The notes under the pieces: model-generated | Told to the model about the DNA's origin: nothing | Database searches by the model: none | The model's input: only the letters and a program-made list of their open reading frames with translations | Part shown: positions 58,135 through 64,000 of the stretch, piece by piece | How the letters are laid out: each line of letters begins with the position of its first letter | Position numbering within the stretch: position 1 is the stretch's first letter | Source: Chloroflexota bacterium | GTDB taxonomy: Bacteria; Chloroflexota; Anaerolineae; Anaerolineales; Villigracilaceae | NCBI GenBank assembly: GCA_023459215.1 | Contig: JAEWVF010000019.1 | Location: 1 to 64,000 of the forward strand | Length of the DNA: 64,000 bases | Direction of reading: 5' to 3' | Program-made: the position numbers and the translations under genes

Positions 58135-59271
58135 TTAAGGTACGGGTGGAATTTCGGAAATAATCACAGGTTGGTTGGCCTGTAGTTCCTCAGGAGAAAC
58201 CTTGTCTTCGGTCAGGAAGATATCGGGGTTGCCATGACAGGCATCACAGGATGCGGTCTGCGGGGTCTTGCGTTGGATGTTGTGCGGTGTGGCGTAAGAC
58301 CAGGTCGGTAAGGCATCGAAGTTCGGCAGCAGGTTCTCGCCGTAGTATTCATAAGATGTTGTGGATGCCGGGACATGCCTGACAACAACATACTCATACG
58401 GCCGGTGGTAATTCGGGTTGGGATTGCGCCCGATGAAGAAACTCATGTAGCTGGCTTCGGTTTCAAAGAACGGATTGCCGCTCTTTTCACTGATGGCCAC
58501 ATGGCAGCCATCGCAACTCATGTAGGAAACCGAGTGGCAAACCTGGCAGGCCAGCTTTTCCCCGTGCAAGGTGTGGTGGATAATCGGGTCGCCGGTTTTC
58601 CCAACCTGTTCGTGACACGATTCGCAGGATGGAATCTGCGCACCAGAGTACCGGTTGGAAACCTGGAAATCCGCTTTGCTGGTATCGTGGCACTGGGCGC
58701 AGGCGGCATTCGAATCGTGCATATCGGCCCCGGTGTGGCAGGCGACACAATTCATCCGCCCCTCGCGGAAGTGGACATCACCCGGGATCTCTTCATGTTT
58801 GCCCAGGTATTCATTTCCAACACGGCTGCCATGACAGGCGGTACAGTTGCGGGTCATGGATGGGGTTTTGTTAATTACATGGCCGGAGATGAATCCGCCG
58901 CCCACCGAACTGGGTTGGCTGATGTGGCAATCGCCGCAGGTGGTGTGGCAGGACGAACAGTGGTTGCCGAACATGGTTTCAAGCGTTGCATGATTCTCAG
59001 GAATGCTGCGCTGATTGAGAGCATCCCAATATCCATCTAAAGAAGCATGCAGGCTCTTTTCGAAGTGTTCAGTCTGGTCAGCATGACAGGTGGTGCAAGT
59101 ATTTCCCTCGCCGGCAGCGCTTGGATCGACAATCATGTCTTTATGGGCAATTTCCATGTCCGGGGATTTCTGACCCTGGTGGCAGTAAATACAGGCAATG
59201 TTCCCGTGGGAAGTTGCCAGATACTCATCTTCGGTGATAAAAACTTTCTCCCATGGCTCCAACGGAGCCAC
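58135..59271 (-). CDS. Multiheme cytochrome c, main part (downstream of in-frame TGA)
   Basis: This 378-residue stretch has eleven CxxCH heme sites (CIYCH, CTTCH, CSSCH, CGDCH, CTACH, CVACH, CAQCH, CESCH, CQVCH, CDGCH, CDACH). It has no signal peptide of its own. It lies in the same frame as the lipoprotein start at 59281-59535, from which it is separated only by a TGA (59281-59283) and three further codons before a GTG at 59271. Heme attachment needs export, so this part makes sense only as one protein with the upstream part. Together they would be a 12-heme, 466-codon lipoprotein for extracytoplasmic electron transfer. Confidence 0.85.
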   Translation of the reverse strand: MAPLEPWEKVFITEDEYLATSHGNIACIYCHQGQKSPDMEIAHKDMIVDPSAAGEGNTCTTCHADQTEHFEKSLHASLDGYWDALNQRSIPENHATLETMFGNHCSSCHTTCGDCHISQPSSVGGGFISGHVINKTPSMTRNCTACHGSRVGNEYLGKHEEIPGDVHFREGRMNCVACHTGADMHDSNAACAQCHDTSKADFQVSNRYSGAQIPSCESCHEQVGKTGDPIIHHTLHGEKLACQVCHSVSYMSCDGCHVAISEKSGNPFFETEASYMSFFIGRNPNPNYHRPYEYVVVRHVPASTTSYEYYGENLLPNFDALPTWSYATPHNIQRKTPQTASCDACHGNPDIFLTEDKVSPEELQANQPVIISEIPPVP

Positions 59272-59280
59272 ATCGCCACC

Positions 59281-59535
59281 TCAGCCAACACCCTTGGACT
59301 CGCCCTCTGCCTTCACCTCCGGTTTGGCGAGCGCAGTCAACTTTTCCTGATCGGTGTGACATTCGAGGCAGTGATCCGTAGTGGGTGCCAGGACTGTTGC
59401 AGATGTTGTTGTCGAAACCGTGGTGGCGGTTTCGGTAGGACTTTCCTCAACATTGTTTTCAACGGTTCCTGAAGCCTGGCATCCAAACAAAAATAAAGAA
59501 ATCAAAACTGTCATTACGATCAAGCTATTTCTCAT
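59281..59535 (-). CDS. Multiheme cytochrome c, N-terminal lipoprotein part
   Basis: An 84-residue stretch with a signal peptide and lipobox (LFGC, Cys near 19), a Thr/Val-rich linker, and one heme site CLECH (near 57). It ends GESKGVG then TGA. The frame continues after the TGA as GGDVAPLEPWEK, which matches the expected continuation to the next heme domain. The start at 59535 has GAGGAGG eight bases upstream. The TGA may be a nonsense mutation (GGA to TGA is one change), a sequence error, or a recoded codon. A GGCTCC-GTT-GGAGCC hairpin (59255-59269) follows 11 bases later. Confidence 0.8.
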   Translation of the reverse strand: MRNSLIVMTVLISLFLFGCQASGTVENNVEESPTETATTVSTTTSATVLAPTTDHCLECHTDQEKLTALAKPEVKAEGESKGVG

Positions 59536-59660
59536 AAAACGCACCTCCTCACTTGTGCATATACTCACAATAAAGAATAATGTACACAAGGTATAAATAA
59601 TAGTGACAGAAATAACTACCACTCCTCACTTTTACTTATAGAAATTCATAAGACTTGGTT

Positions 59661-59675
59661 ATAAGAAATTCTTAT
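59661..59675. promoter_or_regulatory. Operator-like palindrome 1, cytochrome/oxidoreductase gap
   Basis: ATAAGAA-A-TTCTTAT is a perfect 7-bp inverted repeat. A half-copy (AGAAATTCATAAG) begins 20 bases earlier. It is located between divergent genes. Confidence 0.55.
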
Positions 59676-59816
59676 GAGTTTTCGAAGAAAATGCATTTTT
59701 CCTTATACTTTTACGAACTGATAAAGACAATATTTCTCTAAATTCAGGAAATTTGTACGCCTTAGATATGACGCATTACACTAGCCCTTCCCCACAGAAA
59801 AGGCGATAATAAAAAA

Positions 59817-59833
59817 AGCATAAATATTATGCT
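59817..59833. promoter_or_regulatory. Operator-like palindrome 2, cytochrome/oxidoreductase gap
   Basis: AGCATAA-ATA-TTATGCT is a perfect 7-bp inverted repeat about 35 bases before the ferredoxin gene, near the expected -10. The rest of the gap (59536-59867) is AT-rich with no gene seen. Confidence 0.55.
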
Positions 59834-59867
59834 AAATCTTGTCCAACTTCTCAAATAAGGAGAACGA

Positions 59868-60107
59868 ATGCCAGCAAAAGGTTGGATCGAAGTAAGCGAC
59901 CTGTATTGCAAGGGGTGTGAGCTGTGTATCAGCGCCTGCCCACAGGAAGTGATAAGCCTGAATATGGACAGGCTTACGCCCAAGGGATACCATCCCGCCC
60001 ATCTCCACTCTGATGGCTGCACCGGTTGCGCAATTTGTGCGCTCGTATGTCCGGATGCAGCCATAACTGTCTATAGGGAAGTTTCAAAAGCCGCCGCGCG
60101 CGCATAA
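59868..60107 (+). CDS. 4Fe-4S ferredoxin subunit of a 2-oxoacid:ferredoxin oxidoreductase
   Basis: A 79-residue dicluster ferredoxin with two CxxCxxCxxxCP motifs: CKGCELCISACP (about 14-25) and CTGCAICALVCP (about 51-62). It is the delta-type subunit of the operon and passes electrons from the beta subunit to soluble ferredoxin. AAGGAG lies 6 bases before the ATG. The next gene starts 13 bases later. Confidence 0.92.
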   Translation: MPAKGWIEVSDLYCKGCELCISACPQEVISLNMDRLTPKGYHPAHLHSDGCTGCAICALVCPDAAITVYREVSKAAARA

Positions 60108-60120
60108 AGGAGGAAATGAC

Positions 60121-61233
60121 ATGGCACGAGAATTAATTAAAGGCAATGTCGCCATGGCCGAAGCCGCCATCCGCGCGGGCCTAGAAGCCTATTTTGGCTA
60201 TCCAATCACCCCTCAGACCGAAATCCTGGAACATTTATCAGCGCGCATGCCCCAGTTGGGACGCGCCTTCGTCCAGGCGGAAAGCGAAGTCGCCGCCGTT
60301 AACATGGTTTATGGCGCAGCCTGCACTGGCGCGCGGGTCATGAGTTCATCTTCAAGTCCCGGCGTTTCTTTAATGATGGAAGGTATCTCGTATATTGCCG
60401 GAACCGAAGTGCCGGCAGTCTTTATCAATGTTATGCGCGGCGGTCCTGGCCTTGGCAACATTGCCCCAGCCCAGAGCGACTACTTCCAGGCCGTGCGCGG
60501 CGGCGGACATGGCGATTACCACTCCATCGTCCTGGCCCCTGCTTCGGTGCAGGAAGGCATCGACCTGACGGTTTTGGCCTTCGACCTGGCCGAGAAATAT
60601 CGCTCGATTGCCATGGTACTCACCGATGGCTCGATGGGACAAATGATGGAACCCGCCGAACTACCTGAAATGCGCCCGGTCAAACGACAGGAAACCGACT
60701 GGATGGTCAGCGGAACGCCCGGACGCCCGCGGCGGGTTCTCTCTTCGATTTACCTCGAACCGGCTGACGAGGAGAAAGCCAACCTGCGCATGCTCAAAAA
60801 CTGGCAAACCATCTGCGCAAACGAAGTGCGTTACAAGGAATATTTCCTCGACGATGCCGAATTTGTCGTGGTTGGTTTCGGCACATCGGGCCGGGTTGCG
60901 CTTTCAGCGGTTCGCGCCGCGCGCGCCCAGGGCATCAAAGTCGGCCTGCTGCGGCCCGTCACTGTCAGCCCGTTCCCGTTTGCAGCCCTTGAAGCGCTGG
61001 TTCCAAGCGCCCAGGCTTTCCTGGTGGTTGAAATGAACACCGGCCAAATGCTGGAGGATGTCCGGCTGGCGGTGCGGGGGCGGGTTCCCGTTGAATTCTA
61101 CGGACGCCCCGGCGGCGTTGTCCCGTTTTCAGATGATATCCTGCACGAAATCCAGCGCATCAGCACATCCAAACTGAGCGTTGATACCGACCCGCGCGCA
61201 GCCTGGCTCGAACGCGCCCTGGCAATGGGATAA
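60121..61233 (+). CDS. vorB: 2-oxoacid:ferredoxin oxidoreductase, alpha subunit (VorB-like)
   Basis: A 370-residue alpha subunit (pyrimidine-binding and C-terminal domains). It has FGYPITPQTEILEHLSARM (about 21-39), QAESEVAAVNMVYGAACTGARVMSSSSSPGVSLMMEG (about 52-88), and GGPGLGNIAPAQSDYFQAVRGGGHGDYHSIVLAPASVQEG (about 102-141), the last being typical of the 2-ketoisovalerate (VorB) branch. The complex oxidises a 2-oxoacid plus CoA to acyl-CoA, CO2 and reduced ferredoxin. 2-Ketoisovalerate is the likeliest substrate; 2-oxoglutarate (KorA) is the alternative. Confidence 0.9.
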   Translation: MARELIKGNVAMAEAAIRAGLEAYFGYPITPQTEILEHLSARMPQLGRAFVQAESEVAAVNMVYGAACTGARVMSSSSSPGVSLMMEGISYIAGTEVPAVFINVMRGGPGLGNIAPAQSDYFQAVRGGGHGDYHSIVLAPASVQEGIDLTVLAFDLAEKYRSIAMVLTDGSMGQMMEPAELPEMRPVKRQETDWMVSGTPGRPRRVLSSIYLEPADEEKANLRMLKNWQTICANEVRYKEYFLDDAEFVVVGFGTSGRVALSAVRAARAQGIKVGLLRPVTVSPFPFAALEALVPSAQAFLVVEMNTGQMLEDVRLAVRGRVPVEFYGRPGGVVPFSDDILHEIQRISTSKLSVDTDPRAAWLERALAMG

Positions 61234-61244
61234 AGGTAAAAAAA

Positions 61245-62039
61245 ATGGTCACTTTAACCAAACCCGAATTTGTCACTGATGAAAATGTTGTCTACTGCCG
61301 GCCCCAGGCGTTTAATGATGTTTCAACGCATTACTGCCCCGGTTGTACTCACGGTGTCGCTCACCGCCTGATTGCTGAAACCCTTGATGAGATGGGCCTG
61401 GCTGAGAAAACAGTGGGAGTTGCGCCGGTTGGATGCTCGGTCTTCATTTACAACTACTTTGAAACCGACTTTGTCGAAGCGCCGCATGGACGCGCCCCGG
61501 CCATGGCCACCGGCATCAAGCGTGTCCTGCCCGACCGGATTGTTTTCACCTACCAGGGCGATGGCGATGCGGTTTCGATTGGCATGGCCGAACTGATGCA
61601 CGCTGCCGCGCGCGGCGAAAATATCACCGTTGTCTTCGTCAACAACGCCATCTACGGCATGACCGGCGGGCAAATGGCTCCCACCAGCCTGCCAGGAATG
61701 AAAACCACTTCCAGCCCGCTGGGGCGCGATGTTGAACTGCAAGGCTACCCGATCCGCATGTCTGAAATGATCGCCAAAATGGACGGCGCAAGCTATATTG
61801 TTCGCCGCAGCCTGCACGACCCGAAAAACATTCGCATGGCAAAAAAAGCCATTCGTACCGCGTTTGAAACCCAGGTGCGCGGACTAGGGTTTTCCATGGT
61901 TGAATTGCTCTCGACCTGCCCAACCAACTGGGGCATCGCTCCGGTTGAATCGCTCAAATGGGTTGAAGATCACATGCTGCCCACCTTCCCGCTCGGCGAT
62001 TTCAAAATCTCGACCGAGGTCTCTGAGATTAAGGCTTAA
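61245..62039 (+). CDS. 2-oxoacid:ferredoxin oxidoreductase, beta subunit
   Basis: A 264-residue thiamine-diphosphate subunit. It has HYCPGCTHGVAHRLI (about 25-39), PVGCSVFIYNYF, and the ThDP motif TYQGDGDAVSIGMAELMHAAARGENITVVFVNN (GDG-x(~25)-NN, about 104-136). ADLP-type SVA and NWGIAPVESLKWVEDHM end the domain. The subunit order ferredoxin-alpha-beta-gamma matches four-subunit Vor/Kor enzymes. It lies 11 bases after the alpha gene. Confidence 0.93.
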   Translation: MVTLTKPEFVTDENVVYCRPQAFNDVSTHYCPGCTHGVAHRLIAETLDEMGLAEKTVGVAPVGCSVFIYNYFETDFVEAPHGRAPAMATGIKRVLPDRIVFTYQGDGDAVSIGMAELMHAAARGENITVVFVNNAIYGMTGGQMAPTSLPGMKTTSSPLGRDVELQGYPIRMSEMIAKMDGASYIVRRSLHDPKNIRMAKKAIRTAFETQVRGLGFSMVELLSTCPTNWGIAPVESLKWVEDHMLPTFPLGDFKISTEVSEIKA

Positions 62040-62056
62040 GAAACGGAGTGAACCCC

Positions 62057-62614
62057 ATGCAAAAAGAGATTATCATTTCCGGGTTTGGCGGCCAGGGTGT
62101 ATTGTTTGCAGGTCAGGTCATTGCCTACGCGGCCATGGATTTGGGTGAAGAAGTCACCTGGATTCCGTCTTACGGGCCTGAAATGCGCGGCGGCACAGCC
62201 AACTGTACCGTGGTCATCGCAGATGAGGAAATCGGTTCGCCGTTGGTCAAGCATCCACCCTATGTCATTGCGCTGAACCTGCCCTCGCTGGACAAATATG
62301 AGCCGATCATGCAGACTGGCGGCTACCTGGTGGTCAACCAATCGATGGTGGACCGCGCGCCGACTCGCACCGACATTCATGCCATTCTGGTTCCCGCCAA
62401 CGAAATCGCCGAACAAATTGGCGACAAAAAACTGACCAACATGGTTGCGGTCGGGGCGCTGCTGGCCGCCATTCCTGAAATCCCGCTTGAAGCGCTTGAA
62501 GCGGCCCTGGCGGGGCATTTGCCCAAGCGCCACCAACACCTGCTGCCCAAGAACTACGAAGCCCTGCGGCGCGGTTATGAAGCGGCCAAGGCTCAACTGG
62601 CTGTGACGGTGTAA
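62057..62614 (+). CDS. 2-oxoacid:ferredoxin oxidoreductase, gamma subunit
   Basis: A 185-residue gamma subunit (CoA-binding domain). It has IIISGFGGQGVLFAGQVIAYAAM (about 4-26), VTWIPSYGPEMRGGTANCTVVIADEEIGSPLV (about 35-66) and NMVAVGALLAAIPEIPLEAL. ATG 62057 is chosen, with GGAG 9 bases before it; a GTG at 62048 is inside the ribosome site. It is the last gene of the operon and is followed by the 62677-62782 repeat and a terminator. Confidence 0.93.
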   Translation: MQKEIIISGFGGQGVLFAGQVIAYAAMDLGEEVTWIPSYGPEMRGGTANCTVVIADEEIGSPLVKHPPYVIALNLPSLDKYEPIMQTGGYLVVNQSMVDRAPTRTDIHAILVPANEIAEQIGDKKLTNMVAVGALLAAIPEIPLEALEAALAGHLPKRHQHLLPKNYEALRRGYEAAKAQLAVTV

Positions 62615-62676
62615 AGCATCTGCAAAACGCAGTAACTGGTCAGCCCTGGGCATTGATGTGACAACGCTTTATGGTT

Positions 62677-62782
62677 TGTCATTTCGAACCGCGAAGCGGT
62701 GACATCGTGCCCGTAGGGTAGAAATCTTTGTCAATGTGTGGAAGATTTCTCAATCGCCGCGCGCGGCTCCTTCGAAATGACA
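62677..62782. repeat. 106-bp palindromic repeat element (TGTCATTTCGAA ends)
   Basis: The ends TGTCATTTCGAA (62677-62688) and TTCGAAATGACA (62771-62782) are perfect inverted repeats. The inner AGAAATCTT / AAGATTTCT (near 62720-62728 and 62742-62750) and CGCGAAGCGG / CCGCGCGCGG regions also pair. It looks like a miniature inverted-repeat element or REP-type repeat. It has no coding capacity. Confidence 0.8.
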
Positions 62783-62792
62783 GGCATCGCAC

Positions 62793-62825
62793 AAAAAAGC
62801 CCGCTCTTTTGAGCGGGCTTTTTTG
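62793..62825. terminator. Bidirectional terminator between oxidoreductase operon and aldo/keto reductase
   Basis: AAAAAAGCCCGCTC / GAGCGGGCTTTTTT (14-bp stem, T runs on both sides) in a convergent gap. Confidence 0.92.
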
Positions 62826-62854
62826 TAGCGCGAGACACTATCTTGCGCTATGAT

Positions 62855-63838
62855 TTACCAATAGTGATGGACCTCCGGCATTACCTGCTGCTCATAAATC
62901 GCGCGGATTTTGGCCATCGTCTCGGGGCTGATTGCGGGCAGGCTGGCGGCGGCAATGTTTTCCTCGGCCTGGGAGGGGCGCTTCGCGCCTGGGATGGCGC
63001 AGGTGACAGCCGGGAACATCAGGATCCAGCGCAGGGCAAACTGGGCCATGCTCTCGCCAGGGCGAACGAGCGGGCGCAGCGTCTCGACCACATCCAGTCC
63101 TTTGTCATAATCAAAACCTGAGAAGGTTTCGCCCCGGTCAAAGGCCTCGCCCTGGCGATTGAACTTGCGGTGGTCATCCGCTGAGAATTGGCTCTGGCGG
63201 GTCATTTTTCCTGAAAGCATCCCCGACGACAGCGGCAGGCGCGCCAAAATGCCAACTTTGCGGCGGACGGCTTCGCTGAAGAACAAATCTGCCGGGCGTT
63301 GGCGAAAGATGTTGAAGATGATTTGGACGCTCTGCACGCCAGGATACTCGATGGCCTTGAGCGCTTCTTCCACCTTCTCCACGCTGACGCCATAGTAGCG
63401 TAATTTACCGGCCCGGACGAGATCATCGAGCACCCCGAAAGTTTCCGGCATATAGTACACATCGGTTGGCGGGCAATGCAGTTGCAGCAGGTCAATAGTG
63501 TCAACGTTCAGGTTTTTCAGGCTGCGCTCAACGAAAGCGGTCAGATTGGCGCGATTGTATCCGCTGGCGATATGCGGATCCAGGCGGCGACCGGCCTTGG
63601 TTGCCACATAAAACGGTTCGCTGCGCTCCTTGCGCAGTTGGGCAAACAGACGCTCGCTGCGCCCATCGCCGTAGACATCGGCGGTATCGAAAAAGTTTAC
63701 ACCCAGGTCGATGGCGCGGTGCAGGGCGGCGATTGATTCGCGGTCATCGACATCGCCCCAGGTGCCGCCAATCGCCCAAGCGCCGAAACTAATGCTGGAA
63801 ACTTTCCAGCCGGTACGTCCAAGTTCACGGTATTCCAT
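62855..63838 (-). CDS. Aldo/keto reductase
   Basis: A 327-residue NADPH-dependent oxidoreductase with a TIM barrel. It has LGRTGWKVSSISFGAWAIGG (about 6-25), the catalytic Asp/Tyr region GVNFFDTADVYGDGRSERLFAQL (about 48-70), the Lys in FYVATKAGRRLDPH (about 81), and the His in DLLQLHCPPTDVYYMP (about 116). The tetrad D-Y-K-H is complete. LDMVESNP-like cofactor motifs appear as PAVTCAIPGAKRPSQAEENI (about 278-297). It lies downstream of no other gene on its strand here; the substrate is unknown. Confidence 0.92.
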   Translation of the reverse strand: MEYRELGRTGWKVSSISFGAWAIGGTWGDVDDRESIAALHRAIDLGVNFFDTADVYGDGRSERLFAQLRKERSEPFYVATKAGRRLDPHIASGYNRANLTAFVERSLKNLNVDTIDLLQLHCPPTDVYYMPETFGVLDDLVRAGKLRYYGVSVEKVEEALKAIEYPGVQSVQIIFNIFRQRPADLFFSEAVRRKVGILARLPLSSGMLSGKMTRQSQFSADDHRKFNRQGEAFDRGETFSGFDYDKGLDVVETLRPLVRPGESMAQFALRWILMFPAVTCAIPGAKRPSQAEENIAAASLPAISPETMAKIRAIYEQQVMPEVHHYW

Positions 63839-63909
63839 GGTTTCTCCTTAATTTAACCCGATTATCTGACAAAAAACAGTCATTTTGGTAAGTTTTTTCA
63901 AGCAATTCA

Positions 63910-63938
63910 TTGACACAAATCCACGTATGTAGTATTAT
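63910..63938 (+). promoter_or_regulatory. Strong promoter reading off the right edge
   Basis: TTGACA (63910-63915) and TATTAT (63933-63938) are 17 bases apart, a near-consensus sigma-70 promoter. The transcript starts near 63946 and its gene is beyond the window. The rest of 63839-64000 holds no gene I can see. Confidence 0.75.
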
Positions 63939-64000
63939 CTGCCTTGAAGGATACCAGTTGGTTCGCGTTACGAAAGATAATGTGGCTCACGGTTTACCCC

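Overview
The window is bacterial chromosome of roughly 57% GC. It most likely comes from an anaerobic or facultative Chloroflexota of the Anaerolineae type. This is inferred from the mix of genes rather than from a marker gene: a serS T-box leader, the DUF1800/DUF1501 Tat-exported pair, the SCO1664/DUF3090 pair, a B12-dependent acyl-CoA mutase, a four-subunit 2-oxoacid:ferredoxin oxidoreductase, a multiheme c-type cytochrome, an orphan Flp pilin and no visible LPS genes. Genes are dense and lie on both strands. Intergenic gaps are short and often filled by palindromes. Layout: positions 1-160 hold the 3' half of a tRNA-Lys(UUU) and a second copy of its 3' end, each followed by a terminator. 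220-2582 is an ECF sigma / anti-sigma / four-helix membrane protein operon plus a second four-helix gene behind a matching ECF-type promoter. 2631-6611 encodes an exported glycosidase-like lipoprotein and the DUF1800/DUF1501 pair. 6614-13595 carries arginase, purB, an unknown gene, an MFS transporter, urocanate hydratase and a membrane-anchored protein. 13721-15089 has an Fe-S type Rrf2 regulator and a LiaF-like lipoprotein. 15204-23135 (minus strand) is the translation operon nusA-ylxR-infB-rbfA-nrnA-truB-ribF plus a membrane metalloprotease; rimP is absent from its usual place. 23309-25136 is an ABC-F ATPase behind a short leader ORF and an intrinsic terminator, which looks like an attenuator. 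25174-33570 holds housekeeping and hypothetical genes, including serS under a T-box, a class V aminotransferase, an FHA protein and lipB, with an unusual 145-nt structured element between serS and a DUF456 gene. 33651-34866 is a complete ISAs1-family insertion with a perfect 10-bp target duplication, placed just upstream of a GAF/PAS sensor histidine kinase. 37009-45098 contains an MBL-fold protein, an L-asparaginase, endonuclease III, an unlisted Flp pilin, an FKBP isomerase, homoserine dehydrogenase, the SCO1664/DUF3090 pair and a diguanylate cyclase. 45178-53808 contains an acyl-CoA mutase, pfkA, rnz, a CoA-binding protein, three methyltransferases, manA and a C45-type hydrolase. 53958-56177 is a second ECF sigma / anti-sigma operon whose last gene fuses a bactofilin-like repeat to the same four-helix membrane module. 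56353-59535 encodes a four-rhodanese lipoprotein and a dodecaheme cytochrome gene split by one in-frame TGA. 59868-62614 is the ferredoxin-linked 2-oxoacid oxidoreductase operon, and 62855-63838 an aldo/keto reductase. How the parts fit together: the two ECF modules look like paralogous envelope-response circuits. Their three promoters share a TGCAAC -35 and a (T/C)GTAT -10, and all three outputs carry the same membrane module. The cytochrome/rhodanese genes diverge from the oxidoreductase operon across a region with two perfect operator-like palindromes, so they may be co-regulated. No CRISPR array, prophage or recognisable defence island is visible.
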